Assembly (NCBI GenBank): GCA_023362775.1
Contig: JALMGJ010000008.1
Location: 22,954,501 to 23,018,500, forward strand
DNA from: Charina bottae
Lineage: Eukaryota; Chordata; Lepidosauria; Squamata; Charinaidae
Reading direction: 5' to 3'
Length of the DNA stretch: 64,000 nt
The notes beneath the pieces were generated by a model that saw only the letters and a list, made by a program, of their open reading frames with translations, was not told the DNA's origin and searched no databases. Both the position numbers and the translations under genes were made by a program. Positions 21,060 through 31,140 of the stretch are shown here, piece after piece; the stretch's first letter is position 1, and each line of letters starts with the position of its first letter.

Positions 21060-22144
21060 AGGACAGGACCCCATGCTGATTAGGAATTATAGACAAATAT
21101 CATTATTAAATAATGACTACAAAATATTTGCATTGGTGTTAGCAGAAAGGATGAAAATAATTTTACAGGATATTATTCACCATGATCAATGTGGATTTCT
21201 GCCTAAAAGACAATTAAAAGATAACGTAAGAATTGTGTTAGATATTATAGAATATTTACAATACCATAATGAACGCCAGATGGCACTTATTTTTCTGGAT
21301 GCGGAGAAAACTTTTGATAATTTAAATTGGATTTTTATGTTTAAGGTTTTAGAAAACATGGAATTTGGAGAATGATTTATAGAGGGAATCAAATCAATTT
21401 ACATGACCCAAAGGGCTAATATTATTGTAAATGAGGAGTTGACTGAAGCTTGCAAGATAGAAAACGGAACAAGGCAAGGATGTCCTTTATCACCCTTATT
21501 GTTTATATAAGTTTTAGAGGTTTTTAACAGAGATATTAGAGGTGATGAAAAAATAAAAGTTTTAAAAATTAAACAGGAGGTCTTTAAGTTATGGGCATTT
21601 GCAGATGACTTAGTTTTAATATTACAAGACCCCTTGGATTTGGCGGAATACTTGATGAAAACATTGAAAGATTATGGATCTTTAGCGGGGTTGAAAGTAA
21701 ATAAACAGAAAATGAAAATGTTAGTTAAAAATATGAGAGTGAATAATCAAGAACTGTTGGTAAGAAAGATGGGTTTTAAAAATGAAAAAAAGATTAAATA
21801 TTTGGGAGTGATCTTGTCAACTAAAAATAGTGCGCTGTTTAGAAATAATTATAATAACATTTGCAATGAGGTTTAAAAAGACCTGATAAGATGGGAAAAA
21901 TTACATTTATCTCTTTTGGGGAGGATTTCTGTAATTAAGATATATGTATTGCCTAGGATGTTATTTATTTTCCGAATGGTTCCAATGTTGTTAAATGACA
22001 CAGTATTCAAACAATGGCAAAAATATGTTTCAAAGTTTATTTGGCAGGGAGAAAAACCAAGAATTAAATATAAACTGTAACAGGATGCTGAGGAACGAGG
22101 AGGATTGGGGTTGCCAGATTTAAAACTGTATTTTGAAGCATATT
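21060..22144 (+). pseudogene. L1 ORF2 reverse transcriptase (inner L1), 5' part
   Basis: Blocks in order: NYRQISLLNNDYKIFALVLA (21085), HHDQCGFLPKRQLKDN (21177), LIFLDAEKTFDNLNW (21286), [11 protein letters not shown] (21475), the catalytic motif FADD (21598-21609) and KIKYLGVILSTKN (21793). The reverse transcriptase would prime on nicked target DNA. The FADD aspartates are intact here, but a stop after GCPLSPLLFI near 21508 and others break the frame. The frame runs into DLKLYFEAY, where the PLE is inserted. Confidence 0.85.
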
Positions 22145-24223
22145 CTGTGGCTTGAATCATGTCAACTGGATTTCTATTTTCTTAGTGGAAACGTTTCACT
22201 CCTTATCCAAGGAGCTTCTTCAGTCTGAGTAAAGTTAGTAAGGGAATCCTTAAATATGTTTCTAGGCTGGCTGTGTGACCTTGCACCTGGGGCTAGGTCA
22301 TGGTTATTTTTCAGATGTTTGTTTCTAAGTCCCTTTATCATCTAAAGGAGGATCGTTAAGATTACCCTGCTGCTGTTGAGCTTGTGAAATGGTCTTAATC
22401 TTCCTAGGCACAGAAGACAAAGCAGGAAGGAAGATAGGGGAAAGGTTATGCCTGAGGCCCCCACCTCTATTCAAGGAAGGATTTTCCAAGTTGGCATGAA
22501 TGGATTCCTTGACCCCTCTCTCAAACCACCTATCTTCTCTGTCTAAAATGTGAACATTAATGTCCTCAAATGAGTGTCCTTTTTCCTTTAGATGAAGATA
22601 AACTGCTGACTCTGGTCCTGTGGTGTTACTTCTCCTGTGTTGGGCCATCCTCCTGTACAAAGGTTGTTTGGTTTCTCCAATGTAGAGTTCAGAGCACTCC
22701 TCACTGCACTGGATTGCATACACTACATTGCTTTCCTTGTGTTTTGGAGTTTGATCTTTGGGGTGTACAAGCCTCTGTCTCAGTGTGTTGGTGGGTTTGA
22801 AATATACAGGTATGTGGTGTTTGCCAAATATCCGTTTGATCTTTTCAGACACGCCAGCCATGTAAGGAATGACCAGGTTCTTCCGTTTACTCTGAGTCTC
22901 AGCCCTATCTGTCGCTGTTTTAGGTCTGGTAGACTTAGATTTGGTGAAGGCCCAATTTGGATATCCACAGGCCTGCAGAGCTGTTCTCAGATGCTGCTTT
23001 TCATTCTTTTTGGAATCCATGGAGGTGGGGATGGTTTCTGCTCTGTGTGACAATGTCCTGATGACTCCTAGTTTGTGCTGCAGTGGACATCAGGTATTGA
23101 TCTGTGTGTGTGGGTTTCCTGTAGATCCCTATTTCTAGCTTGCCACCGGTCCCAATGAGGACTTCACAGTCTAGGAATGCCAGTCTGTTGTCCTTGGTGT
23201 CTTCTCTGGTGAAGCTAATGTTGGCATCTATAGTGTTTATATGGTCCGTGAAGGCCTGTACTTCCTGGGCCTTGATTTTGACCCAGGTGTCATCCACATA
23301 CCTAAACCAGTGGGTGGGCACCGTTCCCTGGAATGTGTTGAGTGCTTTCTTCTCCACTTCTTCCATGTATAAATTGGCCACAATGGGTGACACAGGAGAA
23401 CCCATGGCACAGCCGTGTTTTTGTCTGTAAAAGTCACCTCTGTATGTGAAATAAGTGGTGTTAAGACACAGGTCCAGAAGATGGCAGATCTGGTTTGGGT
23501 TGAGATGGCTTCTCCTTTCCAGGGTGCTGTCCTCTTCTAGTCTCTTCCTGACAGCGGATAGAGCATGAGTGGTGGGGATGCTAGTGAAAAGGGAGGACAC
23601 ATCAAAGGAGACCATAGTTTCATCTGTATCCAGTTTCAGGATCTTTGCTTTGGAAACAAATTCTTCCGAATTATGGATGTGGTGTTCAGAGTGTCCAACT
23701 AGAGGTGCTAGTATGGTAGAGAGGTGTTTGGCAATGTTGTATGTTACCGAATTGATGCTGCTGACTATGGGTCGGAGGGGTGTTCCTTCCTTGTGGATCT
23801 TAGGAAGTCCGTAGATGCAGGGGATGGCTTCTCCAGGATACAGACGGTGGTAGGTAATCCTATCGATGGAGCCATCATGTTCCAATTGTTTCAAACTGTC
23901 TATTGCCTTTTTCTTGTAATTGTTGGTGGGGTCTCTTTTCAGTTTTTCATATGTATGGTGATCCTCCAAAAGTGAGGTAATTTTATTGTGGTAGTCTGCA
24001 GTGTTTAGAACCACTGTACATCTTCCTTTGTCAGCAGGTAAAATGGTGATGGTTTCATCTTTGCTGAGGGCTGTCAGGGCTCTCCTCTCTTGGACGGTAA
24101 GGTTGGGGGGAGGAGGTTGAGCACTGGACAGAGCTGCAGATATTTTAAGCCGGAGTTGTTCTGCTTCTTCAAAAGGTAGGTGGTTGTTGTGGATGGCAGA
24201 TTCTGTGGCTGTAATGAGCTCTG
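22145..24223 (-). mobile_element. PLE inverted arm, 5'-truncated
   Basis: On the minus strand this begins inside the RT-side codons (ELITATESAIHNNH) at 24221 and runs to within 38 nt of the element end. Two open pieces are seen: RT (23001-24254, 417 aa) and GIY-YIG endonuclease (22325-23053, 242 aa). They are split by a deletion of 14 nt near 23090 relative to the forward copy (missing the part of the sequence containing GGTGGGAGTC), which shifts the frame. The YVDD and GIY-YIG motifs remain. It joins the forward arm at 24221-24224 with little or no homology. Confidence 0.9.
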
Positions 24224-24536
24224 TGTCTTCTGTGCCTAGGAAGATTAAGACCATTTCACAAGCTCAACAGCAGCAGGGTAATCTTAACGATCCTCCTTTA
24301 GATGATAAAGGGACTTAGAAACAAACATCTCAAAAATAACCATGACCTAGCCCCAGGTGCAAGGTCACACAGCCAGCCTAGAAACATATTTAAGGATTCC
24401 CTTACTAACTTTACTCAGACTGAAGAAGCTCCTTGGATAAGGAGTGAAACGTTTCCACTAAGAAAATAGAAATCCAGTTGACATGATTCAAGCCACAGAC
24501 TGTTCCACCTGGATGACTGAGAACCTTCATAGACAT
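24224..24536 (+). repeat. PLE 5' pseudo-LTR (pLTR)
   Basis: These 313 bp repeat directly at 26938-27250 with no mismatch I could see. They hold the last 31 codons and the stop of the protein frame, a 3' UTR-like part, a hammerhead-like core (24420-24453) and the terminus CATAGACAT. The start codon of the long frame (24483) lies in its last 54 bp. Such pLTRs arise from tandem or permuted copies and are a family trait. Confidence 0.9.
24401..24462 (+). ncRNA. Candidate hammerhead ribozyme, 5' pLTR
   Basis: CTGAAGA (24420-24426) matches the CUGANGA core. A stem-loop follows, CTCCTT-GGAT-AAGGAG, then GAAA and the self-complementary ACGT. Possible stem I: AGA before the core with TCC after GTT, plus outer CTTA/TAAG. 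Hammerheads in PLE pLTRs are known and often have a minimal stem III that works as a dimer. Weak points are an extra A after the core before stem II and only about two inner stem-I pairs. Cleavage would fall near 24453. Confidence 0.5.
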
Positions 24537-27032
24537 ATTGCCATACATTTTGGGGATGAAACCCTGAAGTTGGTAAGGAAATTCGAGAAGACAGCAAGAA
24601 AGGTGGCAGACTATAGAAACCACCTACGTTTTAACCTCAGATGCAGACAACAGAGACTCATCCCGACAAGCCTACGCCTGCAATCTACAGTTAAGGGTCA
24701 CAGAGCAGATCAGATCCTGCAGCAGGCTCAAAGACATCTTCTAAATGAAAGAATAAGGCAAGTCCACTTCACCATTGATGCCCTGCAATACAATTTTGAA
24801 AACCTTCACCAGGAACTCACAGCCACCCTTCCTGACCCAATCCTGGATAGAGTTATTCAGCTTGGCAATAAAGTACAGCTGGCCCAGCATCACAAGACAA
24901 AGGAGAGACAAACTAAGAAATTTGACATTCTTCTTTCTCGCAGCAAGCAGAAACAAGGAACTGGAGAAACCGCTGGGAGGAACAACAACAACAGGACCAC
25001 AGAGGACAAAAAGAACATGTGGGTGAAAAATCTCTCAGACAGAGAACTTACCCAACCAGAGAGAGATGTCCTAGCCAAAGGTCTTAATTTTGCCATCACT
25101 CCCAAGCAAGTTCCGGTTGTGGAGCTCATTACAGCCACAGAATCTGCCATCCACAACAACCACCTACCTTTTGAAGAAGCAGAACAACTCCGGCTTAAAA
25201 TATCTGCAGCTCTGTCCAGTGCTCAACCTCCTCCCCCCAACCTTACCGTCCAAGAGAGGAGAGCCCTGACAGCCCTCAGCAAAGATGAAACCATCACCAT
25301 TTTACCTGCTGACAAAGGAAGATGTACAGTGGTTCTAAACACTGCAGACTACCACAATAAAATTACCTCACTTTTGGAGGATCACCATACATATGAAAAA
25401 CTGAAAAGAGACCCCACCAACAATTACAAGAAAAAGGCAATAGACAGTTTGAAACAATTGGAACATGATGGCTCCATCGATAGGATTACCTACCACCGTC
25501 TGTATCCTGGAGAAGCCATCCCCTGCATCTACGGACTTCCTAAGATCCACAAGGAAGGAACACCCCTCCGACCCATAGTCAGCAGCATCAATTCGGTAAC
25601 ATACAACATTGCCAAACACCTCTCTACCATACTAGCACCTCTAGTTGGACACTCTGAACACCACATCCATAATTCGGAAGAATTTGTTTCCAAAGCAAAG
25701 ATCCTGAAACTGGATACAGATGAAACTATGGTCTCCTTTGATGTGTCCTCCCTTTTCACTAGCATCCCCACCACTCATGCTCTATCCGCTGTCAGGAAGA
25801 GACTAGAAGAGGACAGCACCCTGGAAAGGAGAAGCCATCTCAACCCAAACCAGATCTGCCATCTTCTGGACCTGTGTCTTAACACCACTTATTTCACATA
25901 CAGAGGTGACTTTTACAGACAAAAACACGGCTGTGCCATGGGTTCTCCTGTGTCACCCATTGTGGCCAATTTATACATGGAAGAAGTGGAGAAGAAAGCA
26001 CTCAACACATTCCAGGGAACGGTGCCCACCCACTGGTTTAGGTATGTGGATGACACCTGGGTCAAAATCAAGGCCCAGGAAGTACAGGCCTTCACGGACC
26101 ATATAAACACTATAGATGCCAACATTAGCTTCACCAGAGAAGACACCAAGGACAACAGACTGGCATTCCTAGACTGTGAAGTCCTCATTGGGACCGGTGG
26201 CAAGCTAGAAATAGGGATCTACAGGAAACCCACACACACAGATCAATACCTGATGTTTGACTCCCACCATCCACTGCAGCACAAACTAGGAGTCATCAGG
26301 ACATTGTCACACAGAGCAGAAACCATCCCCACCTCCATGGATTCCAAAAAGAATGAAAAGCAGCATCTGAGAACAGCTCTGCAGGCCTGTGGATATCCAA
26401 ATTGGGCCTTCACCAAATCTAAGTCTACCAGACCTAAAACAGCGACAGATAGGGCTGAGACTCAGAGTAAACGGAAGAACCTGGTCATTCCTTACATGGC
26501 TGGCGTGTCTGAAAAGATCAAACGGATATTTGGCAAACACCACATACCTGTATATTTCAAACCCACCAACACACTGAGACAGAGGCTTGTACACCCCAAA
26601 GATCAAACTCCAAAACACAAGGAAAGCAATGTAGTGTATGCAATCCAGTGCAGTGAGGAGTGCTCTGAACTCTACATTGGAGAAACCAAACAACCTTTGT
26701 ACAGGAGGATGGCCCAACACAGGAGAAGTAACACCACAGGACCAGAGTCAGCAGTTTATCTTCATCTAAAGGAAAAAGGACACTCATTTGAGGACATTAA
26801 TGTTCACATTTTAGACAGAGAAGATAGGTGGTTTGAGAGAGGGGTCAAGGAATCCATTCATGCCAACTTGGAAAATCCTTCCTTGAATAGAGGTGGGGGC
26901 CTCAGGCATAACCTTTCCCCTATCTTCCTTCCTGCTTTGTCTTCTGTGCCTAGGAAGATTAAGACCATTTCACAAGCTCAACAGCAGCAGGGTAATCTTA
27001 ACGATCCTCCTTTAGATGATAAAGGGACTTAG
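24483..27032 (+). CDS. PLE polyprotein: reverse transcriptase + GIY-YIG endonuclease
   Basis: An uninterrupted 849-aa frame. Residues 1-200 form a basic, helical N-terminal region typical of PLEs (RKFEKTARKVADYRNHLRF). The RT spans about 260-600: ILPADKG (283), YGLPKIHKEGTPLRPIVSS (about 350), SFDVSSLFTSIP, GCAMGSPVSPIVANLYME and the catalytic YVDD at 521-524. The C-terminal GIY-YIG nuclease has VVYAIQC (717-723), YIGET (731-735), the arginine in QPLYRRMAQHR and the catalytic Glu in KESIHANLEN (E790). It would nick DNA and copy the RNA by target-primed reverse transcription. The start lies in the 5' pLTR; Met11 is an alternative. No break is seen, so it may be active. Subfamily (Penelope, Poseidon, Neptune) not assigned. 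Confidence 0.95.
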   Translation: MIQATDCSTWMTENLHRHIAIHFGDETLKLVRKFEKTARKVADYRNHLRFNLRCRQQRLIPTSLRLQSTVKGHRADQILQQAQRHLLNERIRQVHFTIDALQYNFENLHQELTATLPDPILDRVIQLGNKVQLAQHHKTKERQTKKFDILLSRSKQKQGTGETAGRNNNNRTTEDKKNMWVKNLSDRELTQPERDVLAKGLNFAITPKQVPVVELITATESAIHNNHLPFEEAEQLRLKISAALSSAQPPPPNLTVQERRALTALSKDETITILPADKGRCTVVLNTADYHNKITSLLEDHHTYEKLKRDPTNNYKKKAIDSLKQLEHDGSIDRITYHRLYPGEAIPCIYGLPKIHKEGTPLRPIVSSINSVTYNIAKHLSTILAPLVGHSEHHIHNSEEFVSKAKILKLDTDETMVSFDVSSLFTSIPTTHALSAVRKRLEEDSTLERRSHLNPNQICHLLDLCLNTTYFTYRGDFYRQKHGCAMGSPVSPIVANLYMEEVEKKALNTFQGTVPTHWFRYVDDTWVKIKAQEVQAFTDHINTIDANISFTREDTKDNRLAFLDCEVLIGTGGKLEIGIYRKPTHTDQYLMFDSHHPLQHKLGVIRTLSHRAETIPTSMDSKKNEKQHLRTALQACGYPNWAFTKSKSTRPKTATDRAETQSKRKNLVIPYMAGVSEKIKRIFGKHHIPVYFKPTNTLRQRLVHPKDQTPKHKESNVVYAIQCSEECSELYIGETKQPLYRRMAQHRRSNTTGPESAVYLHLKEKGHSFEDINVHILDREDRWFERGVKESIHANLENPSLNRGGGLRHNLSPIFLPALSSVPRKIKTISQAQQQQGNLNDPPLDDKGT

Positions 27033-27250
27033 AAACAAACATCTCAAAAATAACCATGACCTAGCCCCAGGTGCAAGGTCACACAGCCAGCCTAGAAACA
27101 TATTTAAGGATTCCCTTACTAACTTTACTCAGACTGAAGAAGCTCCTTGGATAAGGAGTGAAACGTTTCCACTAAGAAAATAGAAATCCAGTTGACATGA
27201 TTCAAGCCACAGACTGTTCCACCTGGATGACTGAGAACCTTCATAGACAT
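26938..27250 (+). repeat. PLE 3' pseudo-LTR (pLTR)
   Basis: Direct repeat of 24224-24536. It covers the frame's last 31 codons, the stop at 27032, a UTR and the terminus. Because the start codon of the frame is in the repeat, a second ATG occurs at 27197 and reads MIQATDCSTWMTENLHRH, then straight into the L1 sequence. Confidence 0.9.
27115..27176 (+). ncRNA. Candidate hammerhead ribozyme, 3' pLTR
   Basis: Second copy of the candidate at 24401: core CTGAAGA at 27134-27140, stem II 27143-27158 (six Watson-Crick pairs with GGAT loop), GAAA at 27160-27163, ACGT at 27163-27166 and outer stem CTTA (27115-27118) with TAAG (27173-27176). Two such motifs one unit apart would allow release of a unit-length RNA of 2714 nt. 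The same reservations as for the 5' copy apply. Confidence 0.5.
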
Positions 27251-28380
27251 TTTGAAGCATATTGTTTTATGTGGATAAAATATTGGATTACTTTAGAAAA
27301 TAAAAAATTGTTAGATCTTGAAGGGCATGAGTTAAGATTTGGATGGCATGCCTACTTATGGTATAATAAAGTCAAGATAAATAAGGAATTTAATCATCAT
27401 TATATCAGGAAGGCTATATTAAGGATCTGGGAGAAATATAAAACTAGATTGGCACATAAAATACCTCTTTGGATATCACCACAGGAGGCATTTGCAAGAT
27501 GAGAAAGTGTTGGCAATATAAAATGATTAAGATATAAAGATCTATTAATTTTTGAAGAAGGTAAACCAAAGTTTAAGACAAGAGAAAAATTAGAGATGGA
27601 AGGTCATACATGTCACTGGTTTAATTACATGCAATTGTTTGAGTGTTTTAAGCTCGATAAAAAGAACTATAGGTTTGTAAAGGAAACAACCTATCTTGAG
27701 AAACAACTTTGTATGAATAATGAACATATTATTACCAAAATGTATAAGATATTATTACAAATGAATTTGGAGGATGAACAAGTTAAGGACTGTGTGGTAA
27801 AGTGGGCTAGTAATTTTGGATACAATATTATGATGTATCAATGGGAAAAAATATGGACAAAAGGTTTAAAATTCACGCTGAGGAAATTTTTTACAAAATG
27901 ATGTACAGATGGTACTTAACACCCGATAAATTATTGAAAATGTTCAAAAATGTATGTTGGAAATGCTCACAGGGAGTAGGAACCTTCTATCATTTATGGT
28001 GGACGTGTGAAAAAGCAAAAAAAAATTGGGAACAGATATGTAATGTTATTCAGAAAATTCTTAAAGTAAATATAACAAAAAAAACAAAAACCCAGAACTG
28101 TTTCTATTAGGATTAATGGAGGAAGAGTTGGAGAAAAAGTATGGAAACTTGCTGCTACACATGATTACAGCTACACACAATGATGGAAGGAACCACAAAT
28201 ACCAACAGTACAAGAATGGATAATTAAATTAATGGACCTGGCACAAATGTCAAAATTAACATAATTGATAAGAGATAAAACTACTTTTAGATTTACAGAG
28301 CTATGGCAAACACTTTTAGAATATCTGCTAATGACAGAAAAAGATGAAGTTATGATCATGGGTTTTACACAGTAGGGAAT
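27251..28380 (+). pseudogene. L1 ORF2 C-terminal part (inner L1), 3' of the PLE
   Basis: Starting at the duplicated FEAY codons, the frame continues FMWIKYWITLENKKLLDLEG, WISPQEAFAR, CHWFNYMQLFECFKLDKKNY, then MYRWYLTPDKLLKMFKN and the cysteine motif CWKCSQGVGTFYHLWWTC (27957-28010). This is the expected continuation of the RT at 21060-22144, which proves the PLE split one L1. Stops at about 27500 and frameshifts near 27840 and 28085 disable it. Confidence 0.85.
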
Positions 28381-28469
28381 TTACTGGATAGAAATAATGA
28401 GAATATGGATAAATCAACAGTAAGAGAATATATTATATTAAGTTTATCTATAATTGCGATAGCTGGAAG

Positions 28470-28473
28470 TTAC

Positions 28474-28535
<62 letters not shown>

Positions 28536-28555
28536 AATACATAAATACACACACA
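28470..28555. repeat. (TA)n(CA)n microsatellite in L1 3' UTR
   Basis: A compound TA then CA dinucleotide run in the inner L1 3' UTR. It creates false open frames. Confidence 0.9.
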
Positions 28556-28675
28556 CAGAGTATATATATAATTGTATCTTATTTTCTATTTTTTTTTCTT
28601 TTTCCTTCTTGGTCTTTGTAGTTATGTTCTTGGTCTCTGGTTTTTGTTTTTGTTTTGATGTATTGTGGTGTATTT

Positions 28676-28726
28676 ATTGTATTGTATTGTATTGTATTGT
28701 ATTGTATTGTATTGTATTGTATTGTA
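28676..28726. repeat. (GTATT)n microsatellite
   Basis: About ten pure ATTGT/GTATT pentanucleotide units near the 3' end of the inner L1. The frame it keeps open (period 15 nt in codons) is not coding. Confidence 0.95.
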
Positions 28727-28842
28727 TGTAACATCTAGTTTAGTATGTAATTTATTTATTTTCTTTACTTTTTATGTAATTTCATTTGGAAATAAATAAT
28801 GTTTGGTTTTTAAAAAAATTAAAAAAAAAGAATTTAGCTACC

Positions 28843-31140
28843 AAGGTTCATAAAGTAGAGATATTAGCAAAGACATTTTCAGGTCATAATCCAGTAAGTT
28901 TGGTTTATAAAAGGAAATCTGGTTCTTTCAGATGGAGGTTAAATCAAATGCTGTTACAGAAAGAAGTAATACTGGAGTATTGTAAAAAGAAATTAATAGA
29001 GTTATTTGAAAATAATTTAGAGAAAGGTACTGATGTAAGAATGGTTTGGGATGCAAGTAAAGCTTTCATTAAAGGATATTTCATACAATATAACAGTGAG
29101 TTAAAAAAGAAGAGACAAGAGAAAACATAAGCTATTTTGGATGAGATAAAAAGAAAAGAAGAATTAAAGAAATTTCCAGAGAAGATAAGTATTTCTCAAC
29201 AAATTAAGCTTCTACAGTGACAATTATCTATGTTAACAGTAAGAGAAATGGAAATAAAAATGAACTATGCAAAGCAAAAAAAAAACCCTTTGAGTTTGCA
29301 AATAAACCAGGAAAATGGTTGGCATATAAATTATTAAAAGAAAAAGAAGAAAATGATATTGAAATTACAAGAGTAAGATATGTATTAATAGATAATGTGG
29401 CTATGCAAAAAACATTTTATCAATATTATTCCAAATTATATAAAGGACAAGACATTTCTCTGGAGAAAATAGATGAATACTTAAAGAAACAAAATCTACC
29501 AAGGATTACAAAGGAACAGAAACAGCTTATGAATGGACTTAATAACAATAAGGGAAGTTTGAGAAGCTATAAAAATGATTAAAACAGGAAAGTTGCCTGG
29601 ACCAGATGGATTACAAGGATGAACCTTTACAACCTTTACAGAACATGATGAATTCTATCCTACAGGGAGGAAAGATGCCAGAGAGCTGGAAAGGAGCTAA
29701 TGTAGCATTAATATGAGGAGGAACAAGATTTGACTTTAACAAGAAACTACCGGCTGATATCATTATTGAATAATGACTATACGTTGTTTACAACAATTTT
29801 GGCTGAGAGGTTGAAAATAATTTTGCAAGGATTTATACATGAGGATCAATGTGGGTTTTTACCTAAAAGACAGTTAAAGGACAATATTAGAAATCCGTTG
29901 GACATTTTGGAATACTTGGAGCAACATAATGAAAAACAAGCCACAATGATTTTCTTAGACATAGAGAAGGCCTTTGACAATTTGAACTGGACCCTCCTGG
30001 TCAAAGATTTGGAAGATATGAACTTTGGAGAAAATTTTATTAAATAGGTAAGATTGATTTATACGTCACAGAAAGCACAAATAATAGTTAATGGGGATCT
30101 AACATAACCTTATGAGATACAAAAAGGAACAAGACAGGGATGTCCGCTGTCCCCTCTCTTCTTTATTTTAGTTCTTGAAATATTGAAGAGAGATATAAGA
30201 CAAGATGAGAAAATTGTGGGAGAAAAGATTTAAAAAGGAACCTATAAGTTAAGGGCATTTGCAGATTACTTGGTGTTGGTTTTGGAGGATCCTTTAAAGG
30301 GATTTGAAATATTAATGGGAAAATTTAAAGAATTTGGTACATTAGCATGTTTTAAGATCAACAAACAGAAGATGAAGATGTTAACAAAAACATGAAAATA
30401 GAGGATCAAACAGAATTGATGAATAAAACATGTTTTAAGATTGAGAAAAAAGTAAAATATCTGGGTATCACCATGACAAATATGAATTGTATGTTATTTC
30501 AAAATAATTATGTTAAGGCATGGAATGAAGTTAAAAAAGACGTGTTAAGATGGGAGAAATTACAATTGTCATTGTTGGGGAGAATTTCTTTGATAAAAAT
30601 GAATGTTTTGCCTAGAATGATGTTTTTGTTTCAGAAAATACCAGTTTTGACAAGTGATGTACCATTTAAACAGTGGCAAAATGATACAGTATATCTAAGT
30701 TTGTATGGCAAGGGGAAAAAACCATGAATTAAATATAAGGTGTTCCAAAATGCAAAGGAAAGTGGACGGTTGGGTTTGCCTGATTTAAAATGTATAAATG
30801 CACTTCAAATCTATGTTGGAAATGTGAACAAGAAGGGTCATTTTATCATGTTTGGTGGATGTGTAAAAAAGCTAGACGATTTTGGGTTTAAATGCATACA
30901 CTGATTCAGAGGATTTTAAAGATTAATATATAACTGAAACCAGAGCTTTTCCTCTTGGGACTGATGGATAAATGGTGAAAAAAGAAAAGAAAAAACTTTT
31001 GTTTTTATACATGATAACCGCAGCAAGATTATTGTATTCACAAAGATGGAAAGATTTGGCAATACCTACAACGGAGGAATGGTTGGTGAAGATGATGGCA
31101 AAATATGTCATGTTTAACTTTGTGTCAGCTTAGGGAGATA
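28843..31140 (+). pseudogene. L1 ORF2 (outer L1), RT and C-terminal part
   Basis: After the inner L1 the endonuclease end resumes (VEILAKTFSGHNPVSLVY), then RT blocks: NYRLISLLNNDYTLF (29745), HEDQCGFLPKRQLKDN (29840), IFLDIEKAFDNLNW (29950), [11 protein letters not shown] (30135). The catalytic FADD is FADY here (30258-30269), a loss of the second aspartate. KVKYLGITMTNMN follows near 30453, then a jump from LPDLK to CWKCE-like codons near 30800, which removes part of the C-terminal domain. Stops are frequent. Dead copy. Confidence 0.85.

Larger units (their letters stand above)
22145..27250. mobile_element. Penelope-like element, inverted dimer
   Basis: One 5.1-kb insertion with a 14-bp TSD TTTTGAAGCATATT (22131-22144 and 27250-27263) interrupting inner L1 ORF2. 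It has a minus-strand truncated arm (22145-24223), then a forward full unit with two direct repeats (pLTRs at 24224-24536 and 26938-27250) enclosing the protein frame. The left end starts CTGTGGCTTGAATC, the complement of a site 38 nt before the right end. pLTRs and inverted 5' partial copies are known PLE traits. The two arms are nearly identical, so the insertion is recent. Confidence 0.95.
20633..28827 (+). mobile_element. Inner L1 LINE, inserted in the outer L1
   Basis: The element begins GACTTCCGGTGAGGAATAAT (an L1 5' end; compare GACTTCTGGTTGGAATATGG at 33862) and ends in an A-rich tail before 28828. It is flanked by a perfect 15-bp TSD AAGAATTTAGCTACC (20618-20632 and 28828-28842). Without the PLE inside (22145-27250) it is only about 3.1 kb: 5' UTR, the start of ORF1, a junction near 21055-21070, then RT and the C-terminal part. 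So the endonuclease and most of ORF1 are missing by internal deletion. Confidence 0.9.
18104..31140 (+). mobile_element. Outer L1 LINE, split by nested insertions
   Basis: Reading order is a 5' UTR-like segment matching 57790-58050, ORF1 (18485 on), ORF2 endonuclease (19447-20617), then after the inner insertion ORF2 from KNLATKVHKVEILAKTFSGH (28828 on) through RT to the C-terminal cysteine motif near 30800-30860. Two SINEs sit in the endonuclease part (19528, 20322). The frame resumes exactly across the inner L1 (20633-28827). Stops, frameshifts and a mutated RT motif show this copy is dead. The region after 30785 skips part of the C-terminal domain. Confidence 0.85.

Noticed and set aside
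22570..24000. Plus-strand frames of 76-137 aa over the PLE arm
   Set aside because: They are antisense shadows of the RT and GIY-YIG coding strand; the same shadows occur at 25368-26787 (minus strand) and 60764-61244 (plus strand).
28405..28731. 108-aa frame with YIYIYIYI and HTHTHT runs
   Set aside because: Translation of TA/CA and GTATT microsatellites.
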